A DNA stretch of 5,734 nucleotides. Origin: a bacterium (GTDB taxonomy: Bacteria > Fidelibacterota > Marinisomatia > Marinisomatales > JAHJCW01). The translations under genes were made by a program, and so were the position numbers. The stretch covers positions 1 through 5,734 of the forward strand of contig JAUXHY010000097.1 in assembly GCA_030621275.1 (NCBI GenBank), written 5' to 3'. Below are positions 1-5,070 of this stretch, piece after piece. The number at the start of each line of letters is the position of its first letter. The first letter of the stretch is position 1. The notes under the pieces were generated by a model. That model saw only the letters and a list, made by a program, of their open reading frames with translations, was not told the DNA's origin and ran no database searches.

Positions 1-1293
1 TAGATAAAATGCAATTATAAATAAGGCTACATTAGGAGTCCACATTCCAACCACCGGGGAAACTAAATTTCGATCAGCCATTTCTTCGCCGCCAATTAAT
101 AATAAATAATAAATTAAGAAAAATCCGAAGCTTAAACTCATCCCTACTACAAAACCACCTTTGCGAGCTAAAACTCCTAATGGCGCACCCAATAAAACAA
201 ACAAAATACAAGCAACCGGTAAAGAGAATTTTTTATGAATTTCAACACTGTATTTATTGATACTTTTCTGATAACTATTCAACAAATTGAATTCATTGGT
301 CATTTGTCGTTCCAACGTTTTAATTTTGCGCGATATGATGTTAAACTGTGTTTGAGATAGTGATGTATCCTGTTCAACATCTAGTTGATAATCGGACAAA
401 TCCAATAATGTCTTTTTCAGTGTTTTTGGAACAACAGAATCACCCATAGTTTTGAAATAATTATTACCCATGCGTTTCCAAACACTATTAACCCTATTTT
501 GGTAGCTTTGTTTCCTCTCAAACATCATAGGAATTGTCATTTCTCTATCTGTACGGTTAGATGTATCGCGCCGCATTAATAAAAGGTCATCAACCGGTAT
601 ATTTATTTTGTGTTTCGAAAATTGAATACGGCGATATTCGCCAAAGTCTCTAATATCCAATTCATGTATTTCACCGTCATAAAGTGTAAGGATTAGTTCG
701 TTGCCAACTGTATTGAGTTCACCGGTTTTTGAATAGATACTGGTTTGTTTGTCACGACTGTTTTTGCTAAAAATTCGTACATCTTCCATAATCTCGCCGG
801 TTTTACCGCCGATAATCATGCCGTAGTTCGGTAGATCACCGATAAAATGTCCGGGGTCAATGCTCATGACTGGTCTTTTACGATATATGTCCCCTGATAA
901 AATTCTAGCTTTAAAATTCATTTCGGGTAGAACAAAATTGTTGAAATAAAGCAGAAATAAGCATATAATTGTTCCCAAAATTAGACCTGGTCTAATAATC
1001 TTTAGGAAACTGATTCCGGCTGCTCTCATAGCTGTAATTTCATTGTCCTCAGATAATCTACCAAAAGTCATTAGTGAAGCAATTAATACAGCCATCGGTA
1101 CAGCTAAAGCGACAATCCAAGCTAAGTTTAGAAATAAATATTCAAGTATTATAAATGTATCAATACCCTTGCCAAGGAATCGATCAATAGCACGCAGTAG
1201 GAATTGCACGAATAGGATAAATATTATTACCAATAATGAGAAGATGAATGGCGAAAGCATTTCTTTGATAATATATCGGCGTAGTAAGCGCAT
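1..1293 (-). CDS. LptF/LptG family LPS-export permease, C-terminus cut by window edge
   Basis: Inner-membrane permease subunit of the Lpt ABC transporter, which with LptB extracts lipopolysaccharide from the inner membrane and passes it to the periplasmic LptC/LptA bridge (known for the family). 431 codons are open with no stop. Seen: N-terminus MRLLRRYIIKEMLSPF, TM1 about residues 14-33, TM2 about 50-77, then the conserved cytoplasmic coupling loop GRLSEDNEITAMRAAGIS (about 78-95), TM3 about 100-122, a large polar periplasmic domain (about 125-350), and three C-terminal hydrophobic segments (about 356-371, 381-400 and 415-431). The last visible residues, ADRNLVSPVVGMWTPN, lie in the normal C-terminal region, so only a few residues to a few tens are missing. 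The ATG at 1293 is chosen because an in-frame TAG lies about 36 nt upstream and the N-terminus fits the family. There is no obvious Shine-Dalgarno. LptF and LptG cannot be told apart from this sequence alone. It is transcribed divergently from the tRNAs. Confidence 0.95.
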   Translation of the reverse strand, partial: MRLLRRYIIKEMLSPFIFSLLVIIFILFVQFLLRAIDRFLGKGIDTFIILEYLFLNLAWIVALAVPMAVLIASLMTFGRLSEDNEITAMRAAGISFLKIIRPGLILGTIICLFLLYFNNFVLPEMNFKARILSGDIYRKRPVMSIDPGHFIGDLPNYGMIIGGKTGEIMEDVRIFSKNSRDKQTSIYSKTGELNTVGNELILTLYDGEIHELDIRDFGEYRRIQFSKHKINIPVDDLLLMRRDTSNRTDREMTIPMMFERKQSYQNRVNSVWKRMGNNYFKTMGDSVVPKTLKKTLLDLSDYQLDVEQDTSLSQTQFNIISRKIKTLERQMTNEFNLLNSYQKSINKYSVEIHKKFSLPVACILFVLLGAPLGVLARKGGFVVGMSLSFGFFLIYYLLLIGGEEMADRNLVSPVVGMWTPNVALFIIAFYL

Positions 1294-1362
1294 AGTGAAA
1301 GTTACAATTCGTGAACTGATTTGAAAAAGCTATTTGATAGAGCTTTAAGGATGTTTTTAATT

Positions 1363-1368
1363 ATTATA
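1363..1368 (-). promoter_or_regulatory. Possible -10 element for the lptF/G gene
   Basis: The minus strand reads TATAAT here, a perfect sigma-70 -10 hexamer about 70 nt upstream of the permease start codon. The corresponding -35 position is T-rich but a poor match (TTTTCT), and AT-rich DNA produces such hexamers by chance, so this is a weak call. Confidence 0.25.
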
Positions 1369-1376
1369 AGTTCAAC

Positions 1377-1405
1377 TTGATTAGAAGAAAAATCACATTT
1401 AATTT
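1377..1405 (+). promoter_or_regulatory. Probable sigma-70-type promoter of the tRNA-His/tRNA-Pro unit
   Basis: TTGATT (1377-1382) and TAATTT (1400-1405) are separated by exactly 17 bp. They are followed by the GC-rich stretch CGCCGC at about 1407-1412, like the discriminator of many stable-RNA promoters. The tRNA-His starts about 18 nt beyond the expected transcription start. The -35 keeps TTGA and the -10 is only a partial match, so this is an inference from position and spacing. Confidence 0.4.
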
Positions 1406-1430
1406 TCGCCGCTCATTTTAGAGCCGAATG

Positions 1431-1504
1431 GTGGGAGTAGCTCAGCTGGTTAGAGCTCCTGGTTGTGGTCCAGGTGGTCGTGGGTTCGAGTCCCATCTCT
1501 CACC
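1431..1504 (+). tRNA. tRNA-His (anticodon GTG)
   Basis: Full cloverleaf. The acceptor strand GTGGGAG (1431-1437) pairs with CTCTCAC (1497-1503) with one G-U. The D arm contains AGCTGGTTAGAGCT. The anticodon stem CCTGG/CCAGG encloses loop TTGTGGT, giving anticodon GTG. The T arm is GTGGG-TTCGAGT-CCCAT. The histidine identity pair is visible: genomic G at 1430 (G-1) opposite C73 at 1504. The CCA tail is not encoded directly after C73. It lies 10 nt upstream of tRNA-Pro and is probably cotranscribed with it. Confidence 0.97.
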
Positions 1505-1514
1505 CGCCATTTTT

Positions 1515-1589
1515 CGGGGTGTAGCGCAGCCCGGTTAGCGCACCTGCTTTGGGAGCAGGGGGTCGGAGGTTCGAATCCTCTCACCCCGA
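1515..1589 (+). tRNA. tRNA-Pro (anticodon TGG)
   Basis: Full cloverleaf. Acceptor CGGGGTG (1515-1521) pairs with CACCCCG (1582-1588), and the discriminator is A at 1589. The D stem is GCGC/GCGC. The anticodon stem CCTGC/GCAGG encloses TTTGGGA, giving anticodon TGG. The T arm is GGAGG-TTCGAAT-CCTCT with a terminal G-U. The CCA tail is not encoded. Its 3' part, from the T-loop onward, is repeated 2854 bp downstream at 4427-4443. That is the usual mark of a tRNA used as an integration site or of a duplication with a breakpoint inside the gene. Confidence 0.97.
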
Positions 1590-1605
1590 CATTGAAATCC
1601 TTCTC
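1573..1605 (+). repeat. Left copy of 33-bp direct repeat (tRNA-Pro 3' end plus terminator arm)
   Basis: Matches 4427-4459 with 2 mismatches in 33 positions (1578 C versus T; 1594 G versus C). It runs from the T-loop of tRNA-Pro, through the acceptor 3' strand, discriminator and CATT spacer, into the first arm of the downstream hairpin. In an integration model this would be the att site at the end that keeps the intact tRNA. The exact crossover point cannot be set from sequence. Confidence 0.85.
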
Positions 1606-1640
1606 AACAAATACAATTTGTCGAGAAGGATTTTGTTTTA
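1595..1640 (+). terminator. Rho-independent terminator of the tRNA unit
   Basis: The 11-bp outer stem AAATCCTTCTC / GAGAAGGATTT (1595-1605 with 1623-1633) extends after a one-base mismatch into an inner ACAAAT/ATTTGT helix, and a T-rich tract TTTTGTTTTA follows on the plus strand. It starts 5 nt after the tRNA-Pro discriminator base. A second hairpin with the same outer arm but a different inner helix lies at 4449-4487. Confidence 0.85.
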
Positions 1641-1685
1641 TACACAATCAATCTTTTTATAATCACTTAGTCAAATAATACCACA

Positions 1686-1723
1686 TTATGGATATGGTTT
1701 GTATGGATATGCCCCCATCCTCA
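1686..1723 (-). pseudogene. Possible relic of a receiver-domain C-terminal end
   Basis: The 1641-1826 gap has no intact gene. On the minus strand, 1723 to 1686 reads LRMGAYPYKPYP then stop. It resembles the MRMGANGYISKPF segment of the receiver at 3420-3785, including the invariant Lys-Pro. Thirteen consecutive bases (1711-1723) are identical to 3490-3502, and the ATGGTTT encoding the Lys-Pro region (1694-1700) also matches. The distance between the two matches is 6 nt, or two codons, shorter. No other receiver motif is seen upstream. A decayed earlier module copy would explain it, but chance similarity is not excluded. Confidence 0.25.
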
Positions 1724-1826
1724 AAATATTATTTAGAATTATTATTAAAATTACTGTAAAAGCTTTAACTAAATTATTTGTTAAATTTAAACTATAAATT
1801 CTTCATTATATAAATAGAGTAAAAGT

Positions 1827-2411
1827 ATGATTCTATCAAAGTTTAGATTTAATTCATTCATTCTATTACTAATTATATTAATTCCATATGCAGTTAAAAG
1901 CCAAATTGTTGATGGTATTAATAATTCCACAGAAAAGCTTGATATTGAGTTACTAGGAATTAATCTTGGCTGTAGCTTTAATGAAATTGAAGTTGTATTA
2001 GAGAACTCACCGAACAAAATCAATTTTCTCAAAATGGAGTTGATTGAAGGTATGGATACATATGTATACACTGGTAATCATCGATTAAATACAGCAACTG
2101 GCACTTCTTTTTCTTTTTGGGAAGGGAAGTTGCACTCCCTTTCAGTTATTTTTTTAACGGATGAAGCTGAGGATATTTACGAAGCACTTAAGATGAAATT
2201 GGAAGCAAAATATGGTAAAATGAAAGATGAATTAACATTTTCAGGTAAAAGTTGTACTGGTCTTTTTGAAGGAATGATGGTAGGACTGGTTTTAAATACT
2301 AGTTCATTTGAAACAGACCAACTTTTGCTTATAGGGATGCATACTGGAATCTCAGAAGCTAAGACGAAAAAAGAAATTGAGGATAAAGCTAATAGTTTGG
2401 GAGATTTGTAA
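1827..2411 (+). CDS. Secreted protein of unknown function, 194 aa
   Basis: Not recognised as a named family. An N-terminal signal peptide is clear: basic start MILSKFRF, hydrophobic core FILLLIILIPYA, and a plausible signal-peptidase I site after AVKS (residue 25), leaving Gln26 first. It lacks a lipobox Cys. The mature ~169-aa domain has no membrane segment. Notable parts are LGINLGCSFNEIEVVLENS (about 43-61), a Ser/Phe/Trp-rich strand region near 93-98, a charged helix DEAEDIYEALKMKLEAKYGK (112-131), and a Lys/Glu-rich C-terminal helix. There are two cysteines (49 and 143), which could form a disulfide outside the cytoplasm. The ATG at 1827 is preferred because the signal peptide starts there; ribosome-binding signal is weak (GAG about 9 nt upstream). 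It is the only gene between the two tRNA-Pro repeats on the plus strand and has no counterpart in the second module. It faces the prepilin gene convergently across 170 nt. Confidence 0.8.
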   Translation: MILSKFRFNSFILLLIILIPYAVKSQIVDGINNSTEKLDIELLGINLGCSFNEIEVVLENSPNKINFLKMELIEGMDTYVYTGNHRLNTATGTSFSFWEGKLHSLSVIFLTDEAEDIYEALKMKLEAKYGKMKDELTFSGKSCTGLFEGMMVGLVLNTSSFETDQLLLIGMHTGISEAKTKKEIEDKANSLGDL

Positions 2412-2581
2412 CTACTTAGAATATCGATGAGGAGGATAGATTTTTTTCAATCTTGTAATTGTAAGCCCGATATATAGTAAAATTTATGTCATAATTTCTG
2501 CTTATGAATAACCTCATTGAAGCAATGATTCGTGGACACGCTATTTCTTCAAAATTGGTAGTTAACTTTAGAATATTACGA

Positions 2582-2956
2582 TTAATAGAGTTTTGTTATT
2601 GTATAGCTTGTGCCACCCCCTGTTTGGGCATATGTTAATGTTCCAACATTTCCAAATGCGTAAGTCCATACACCTGTGCCGTTATCTGACCAATCTTTAA
2701 TTGCACCCTCTACAATCATGTTTGCAATCGTAACTGTAGCAGGACCGGGATAAGTATAAGTTCCGTTTGTTGCTAATTGATCAGAAGCCCACATATTGAT
2801 AGCATTTCTTAATATTCCTTCAACTGCATCCATATTTGCTTGGTTAGCATCATTAGTTACAGACGCAAACGCTGGGAGAGTAAATGCAGCTAATATTCCG
2901 ATAATCGAAATAACTATAATTAGTTCTATTAAAGTAAAACCTTGTTCATTTCTCAT
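2582..2956 (-). CDS. Type IV prepilin / pseudopilin, 124 aa (module A)
   Basis: Pilin-like subunit expected to be inserted in the inner membrane, cleaved by prepilin peptidase and assembled into a pilus or pseudopilus. Seen: short leader MRNEQG with the cleavage Gly at 6, then FTLIE. The mature protein (118 aa) has Phe at +1, Glu at +5, Gly at +14 and Pro at +22, all typical class IVa positions, within a hydrophobic helix to about residue 30. The C-terminal head is short, rich in Gly/Thr/Tyr and has no cysteines, so there is no disulfide D-loop. Its length fits minor pilins or GspG/GspH-like pseudopilins better than a long major pilin. The start is supported by GAGGGAT about 6 nt upstream. 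It is the last gene of a same-strand operon after the 143-aa unknown protein, with a 27-nt gap. No convincing terminator hairpin was seen in the 170 nt after its stop. Confidence 0.9.
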   Translation of the reverse strand: MRNEQGFTLIELIIVISIIGILAAFTLPAFASVTNDANQANMDAVEGILRNAINMWASDQLATNGTYTYPGPATVTIANMIVEGAIKDWSDNGTGVWTYAFGNVGTLTYAQTGGGTSYTITKLY

Positions 2957-2983
2957 GTTTATCCCTCGAATAATTTTGGATTG

Positions 2984-3415
2984 TTAATGTATAATTGAAT
3001 TATGATAGTTATATGAAGTTAACTTATTAATAGTGCTGAACTTTGGCTTATGAGGAACAGAGTACCCGTTTTTTGTAAACCACTCTGTGAATTTTCTTTG
3101 GAGTTCATTTGGACCCCATAACTTTGCAATTTCAACATTTGCTGCATAAATATCTGTTTGGGATAACTCCTCTATATAATCCATAAGTTTTTTATACTCA
3201 ATACAAAATCTTGAAAATTCAGCCTCATTAATATTAAATAATAAGTTCTTAATACCAATTTTATTCAAAGCTGATAATACTTCTTCTTGATTTATATTTA
3301 TTGTATATGATTTTAATTGAGAGGTATCTACATCTATTTCAGCTGTGTAATAAGAGAAGGTCAATGTTCCCTGTATTAATTTTTTCAAATCATTATATAG
3401 TCTAGAGTTAATCAT
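2984..3415 (-). CDS. Unknown 143-aa module protein, paralogue of 4687-5067 (module A)
   Basis: I do not recognise this family. It aligns end to end with the 126-aa protein of module B at roughly 60% identity. The most conserved parts are SRLY-DLK near the N-terminus, YYTAE, IGIK-LLFNINEAEF (about 53-67), EELSQTD, and AKLWGPNELQRKF followed by EWFTKNGY. It has no signal peptide or membrane segment and looks mostly helical, so it is probably cytoplasmic. No HPt, kinase or DNA-binding signature is visible. The start at 3415 (MINSRLY) is chosen because it matches MIDSRLY of the paralogue and lies 4 nt after the receiver stop codon. An ATG 18 nt further up would overlap that gene. No Shine-Dalgarno is evident, so translational coupling is likely. 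The ~20-residue tail after HKPK (including NKLTSYNYHNS) is absent from the paralogue. Partnership with the receiver is inferred from order only. Confidence 0.82.
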   Translation of the reverse strand: MINSRLYNDLKKLIQGTLTFSYYTAEIDVDTSQLKSYTININQEEVLSALNKIGIKNLLFNINEAEFSRFCIEYKKLMDYIEELSQTDIYAANVEIAKLWGPNELQRKFTEWFTKNGYSVPHKPKFSTINKLTSYNYHNSIIH

Positions 3416-3419
3416 TAGA

Positions 3420-3785
3420 TCATGAGAGTACATTTTGGATAGTTTGTTCTATCTCAGCACCTGTAAATGGTTTAGAAATATAACCATTAGCCCCCATCCT
3501 CATTACTTGAGCTTTAATTTCTGTTTTAGGATAAGCAGTTATAAAAATAACCGGTATGTTTCTTGTCGTATCTAATTGAAGTAATTTTTCAAACGTACGT
3601 ATTCCGCCTCTATGCGGTAACATAATGTCCAATAATATTAAATCAGGGATCTCTCGTTTTGCAATTTCCACACAATCCATTCCATTATTAGCAACAAATA
3701 CTTCATACCCTTTAGTCATCAATCTCATTGAAATGAGTTTTACAATGTGCGGTTCGTCATCAACTATTAATATTTTTTTCTTCAT
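3420..3785 (-). CDS. Stand-alone CheY-like receiver, 121 aa (module A, second receiver)
   Basis: Single-domain response regulator. A phosphoryl group from a histidine kinase would be taken on Asp53, with effects through protein contacts because no output domain follows. Seen: acidic pair D9-D10 after KKKILIV, phosphoacceptor D53 in LILLDIMLP, T83 in VIFITA, and K105 in ISKPF. These are all the catalytic and switch residues of a working receiver, and the length is the full fold. The ATG at 3785 is chosen over an upstream one at 3884: MKKKILIVDD is the normal N-terminus, it is the start shared by the other two receivers, and GAGGA overlaps the stop of the preceding receiver (TGAGGA) 4 nt before the ATG. 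It lies 7 nt after that gene and 4 nt before the unknown protein. An 81-nt internal tract is nearly identical to the preceding receiver. Confidence 0.93.
   Translation of the reverse strand: MKKKILIVDDEPHIVKLISMRLMTKGYEVFVANNGMDCVEIAKREIPDLILLDIMLPHRGGIRTFEKLLQLDTTRNIPVIFITAYPKTEIKAQVMRMGANGYISKPFTGAEIEQTIQNVLS
3515..3595. repeat. Near-identical 81-nt tract within receiver genes (copy 1)
   Basis: Matches 3906-3986, with an offset of 391 nt, at 78 of 81 positions. It encodes the segment around LLQLDTTRNIPVIF and TAYPKTEI. The flanking parts of the two receiver genes are clearly more diverged, which suggests local gene conversion or constraint after tandem duplication. Confidence 0.8.
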
Positions 3786-3792
3786 TTCGTCC

Positions 3793-4176
3793 TCAATATC
3801 TAAATTCTCCTGCTTCAAGTGTCGTAGCAATAGTTTGTTCAAAATCAACACTGATAAAAGGCTTGGATATACAACTCTTAGCACCCATCTTCAATAATTG
3901 AGTCATAATTTCTGTTTTAGGATAAGCAGTCATAAAAATAACTGGTATGTTTCTTGTCGTATCTAATTGAAGTAATTTTTCAAATGCTCCAATTCCATCA
4001 CATTTGGGCATTTTAATATCCATTAGAATTAAATTCGGTACTTCTTTATAGGCAATCTTTACACACTCTAATCCATCATAAGCTTTTAATACTTCATAGT
4101 TTTTGGTTTGTAGCCGTAATGACAAGAGCCTAACAATTGATGCATCGTCATCAACTATTAATATTTTTTTCTTCAT
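3793..4176 (-). CDS. Stand-alone CheY-like receiver, 127 aa (module A, first receiver)
   Basis: Single-domain response regulator and first gene of the module A operon. Seen: acidic triplet D9-D10-D11 after KKKILIV, phosphoacceptor D53 in LILMDIKMP, T83 in VIFMTA, and K105 in ISKPF, so phosphotransfer chemistry should be intact. The start at 4176 is backed by GGGGGAT about 4 nt upstream. The C-terminus FEQTIATTLEAGEFRY is six residues longer than in its neighbours and ends in a TGA that also carries the ribosome-binding site of the next gene. A sigma-54-type promoter lies 54-68 nt upstream. It may have arisen by tandem duplication with the adjacent receiver (3420-3785). Its C-terminal segment DFEQTIA-TL is closer to the module B receiver. 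Output is unknown; an interaction with the adjacent unknown protein or pilus machinery is inference. Confidence 0.93.
   Translation of the reverse strand: MKKKILIVDDDASIVRLLSLRLQTKNYEVLKAYDGLECVKIAYKEVPNLILMDIKMPKCDGIGAFEKLLQLDTTRNIPVIFMTAYPKTEIMTQLLKMGAKSCISKPFISVDFEQTIATTLEAGEFRY
3906..3986. repeat. Near-identical 81-nt tract within receiver genes (copy 2)
   Basis: Partner of 3515-3595, with three differences, at 3931, 3943 and 3985. The equivalent stretch of the module B receiver (about 5175-5250) is much less similar, so the identity is specific to the adjacent pair. Confidence 0.8.
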
Positions 4177-4229
4177 TTATCCCCCGATATATGTCAAATT
4201 ATTATAGAACTTCCTCTTAAATATATACA

Positions 4230-4244
4230 GCAAAAACTATGCCA
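4230..4244 (-). promoter_or_regulatory. Sigma-54 (RpoN) promoter of module A
   Basis: The minus strand reads TGGCAT-AGTTT-TTGC, matching the TGGCAC-N5-TTGC consensus. GG and GC have the obligatory spacing, and one base of the -24 box differs. The expected transcription start is near 4218, giving a leader of about 42 nt before the ATG at 4176. The same element occurs at the same distance in front of module B, which makes chance unlikely. Confidence 0.72.
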
Positions 4245-4318
4245 GGTGTATAAGTTGTTGTAATAATTAAATATAGCGTTTTTTATTTTTTAAATATTGA
4301 TTTCAATTTAATACAATA

Positions 4319-4335
4319 TGTTCTATTCTGATACA
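4319..4335. promoter_or_regulatory. Putative enhancer (upstream activator) site of module A
   Basis: The plus strand reads TGTTCTATTCTGATACA, centred about 109 bp upstream of the predicted sigma-54 start. It corresponds to the better dyad at 5581-5597, and the flanking TTTAATACAA is also shared. The dyad symmetry here is imperfect: the TGT/ACA ends are kept while the inner bases differ. Two more GATAC-type motifs follow at about 4343-4348 (GATACA) and 4364-4370 (GGTATCA), possibly extra half-sites. Confidence 0.45.
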
Positions 4336-4426
4336 TTTTTGGGATACACTTTATTTAAATTGTGGTATCACTTGATGATAAAAAGCTTTAAGAGTAATAG
4401 TGTTCTAAGCTGTTGCTAACAGGCCT

Positions 4427-4443
4427 GAATCTTCTCACCCCGA
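4427..4443 (+). pseudogene. tRNA-Pro 3'-end fragment
   Basis: Carries the end of the T-loop, the 3' T-stem strand, the acceptor 3' strand CACCCCG (4436-4442) and the discriminator A (4443) of tRNA-Pro. The 5' three quarters of a tRNA is absent upstream. The match to 1573-1589 has one difference. It cannot fold into a tRNA and is best read as a displaced or duplicated end of the gene at 1515-1589. Confidence 0.85.
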
Positions 4444-4459
4444 CATTCAAATCCTTCTC
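4427..4459 (+). repeat. Right copy of 33-bp direct repeat (att-like)
   Basis: Partner of 1573-1605, offset 2854 bp and in the same orientation. Together the copies bracket the secreted protein and module A. In an integration model this would be the displaced chromosomal end. In a tandem-duplication model it is the start of the second unit, because module B lies directly to its right. Confidence 0.85.
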
Positions 4460-4494
4460 TATAATCATATTTTATAGAGAAGGATTTGTTATTT
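4449..4494. terminator. Hairpin terminator between the tRNA fragment and module B
   Basis: A perfect 16-bp stem (4449-4464 with 4472-4487) with a 7-nt loop, followed on the plus strand by GTTATTTTG. Its first 11 bases equal those of the tRNA-Pro terminator, but the inner stem is different. It lies 23 nt after the stop of the minus-strand mini-prepilin, so it could also end the module B transcript, although the T-run on that side is short (TTT). Confidence 0.75.
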
Positions 4495-4510
4495 TGAAAT
4501 AATTGTTGAA

Positions 4511-4621
4511 TTAAATCAAACCAAATATTAAGACTATTAATAGTCCGTCTACAATTACTCCGGCAATTATTACTTCAAATAAACTGAAGCCTCTTCCATT
4601 TCTTCTTCTTTTTGTTTTCAT
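4511..4621 (-). CDS. Mini-prepilin: 36-aa leader plus hydrophobic helix, no head domain (module B)
   Basis: A short gene with a clear prepilin-peptidase motif. The basic leader MKTKRRRNGRG ends in Gly11, followed by FSLFE with Phe at +1 and Glu at +5. The predicted mature peptide is only 25 residues, all hydrophobic except Glu+5 and an unusual Asp at +14. The usual Gly14 and Pro22 of class IVa pilins are replaced by Asp and Phe. The start is well supported: AGAGG lies about 6 nt upstream of the ATG, and the frame is intact to a TAA. It occupies the position held by the full prepilin in module A, after the unknown protein with a 65-nt gap, and shares RN-x-x-GF with it. It could be a truncated pilin left by rearrangement, since the repeat and terminator begin just downstream, or a functional membrane peptide. 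Existence of the reading frame is certain; expression is inferred. Confidence 0.6.
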   Translation of the reverse strand: MKTKRRRNGRGFSLFEVIIAGVIVDGLLIVLIFGLI

Positions 4622-4686
4622 TTGTAACCTCTTAACTAATGTTGCCTTGGTAAGACAATATGCTAGATTAAATCATTTGATAGTAT

Positions 4687-5067
4687 CTACGAATTATTAT
4701 TTTTAGGAATGGCGTATCCATTTTTTGTAAACCATTCGGCGAATTTTCTTTGGAGTTCATTTGGACCCCATAACTTGGCAAAGGCAATATTTGCAGCAGA
4801 TAAATCTGTTTGAGACAATTCCTCAACATAATTTTTATATTCTTTAATCTCTTTTAAAAATCTTACAAATTCAGCCTCGTTAATATTAAATAATAAACTC
4901 TTAATACCGATATTATCTATAGTTGTCAATACCTCTTGCTGATTTATTGTTTTTGTAAATGATTTTAAATCAACAGCATTTCCGTCCATTTCAGCTGTGT
5001 AATAATAGAAATTCAATATTCCTTGTAGTATTTCTTTTAAATCATAATATAATCTAGAATCAATCAT
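4687..5067 (-). CDS. Unknown 126-aa module protein, paralogue of 2984-3415 (module B)
   Basis: Same unrecognised family as in module A, about 60% identical over 120 residues. It has SRLYYDLK, YYTAEMD, IGIK-LLFNINEAEF, EELSQTD and AKLWGPNELQRKF before EWFTKNGY, and stops soon after with a short Asn-rich tail (PKNNNS). It has no signal peptide, membrane helix or cysteine. The ATG at 5067 lies 3 nt after the receiver stop codon, with GGA about 9 nt upstream, so translational coupling is probable. The tight junction with a receiver in both modules suggests the two proteins work together, perhaps as receiver and target. This is inference from context. Confidence 0.85.
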   Translation of the reverse strand: MIDSRLYYDLKEILQGILNFYYYTAEMDGNAVDLKSFTKTINQQEVLTTIDNIGIKSLLFNINEAEFVRFLKEIKEYKNYVEELSQTDLSAANIAFAKLWGPNELQRKFAEWFTKNGYAIPKNNNS

Positions 5068-5070
5068 TAA

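Noticed and set aside
1043..1324. 93-codon plus-strand frame
   Set aside because: Antisense to the N-terminal part of the LptF/LptG permease, which is a clear gene; no family features.
1450..1678. Open frames on both strands across the tRNA genes
   Set aside because: They are translations of tRNA-His, tRNA-Pro and the terminator; peptides such as GFEPPTP on the minus strand are a well-known artefact of tRNA sequence.
1787..2071. 94-codon minus-strand frame
   Set aside because: Antisense to the secreted protein gene, which has a signal peptide; no recognisable features in the antisense product.
2412..2581. Terminator for module A in the gap between the convergent genes
   Set aside because: Only a 5-bp AGATT/AATCT pairing around 2438-2455 was found; too weak to call.
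2504..2638. 44-codon plus-strand frame starting MNNLIEAMIRGH
   Set aside because: No ribosome-binding site, second half runs antisense into the prepilin gene, and no recognised motif; could be random.
2796..2987. 63-codon plus-strand frame
   Set aside because: Antisense to the start of the prepilin gene.
3416..3433. Start six codons earlier for the module A unknown protein
   Set aside because: It would overlap the receiver stop; the paralogue in module B begins at the equivalent of the later Met.
3786..3884. Longer start for the second module A receiver (33 extra residues)
   Set aside because: The extra part overlaps the upstream receiver in another frame; MKKKILIVDD with a GAGGA site is the shared start of all three receivers.
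3625..3897. 90-codon plus-strand frame
   Set aside because: Antisense to the two receiver genes; low-complexity composition.
1590..4445. Calling the bracketed 2.85-kb segment a genomic island outright
   Set aside because: No integrase or other mobility gene is inside and composition does not stand out; tandem duplication explains the repeats equally well, so only the repeats are annotated.
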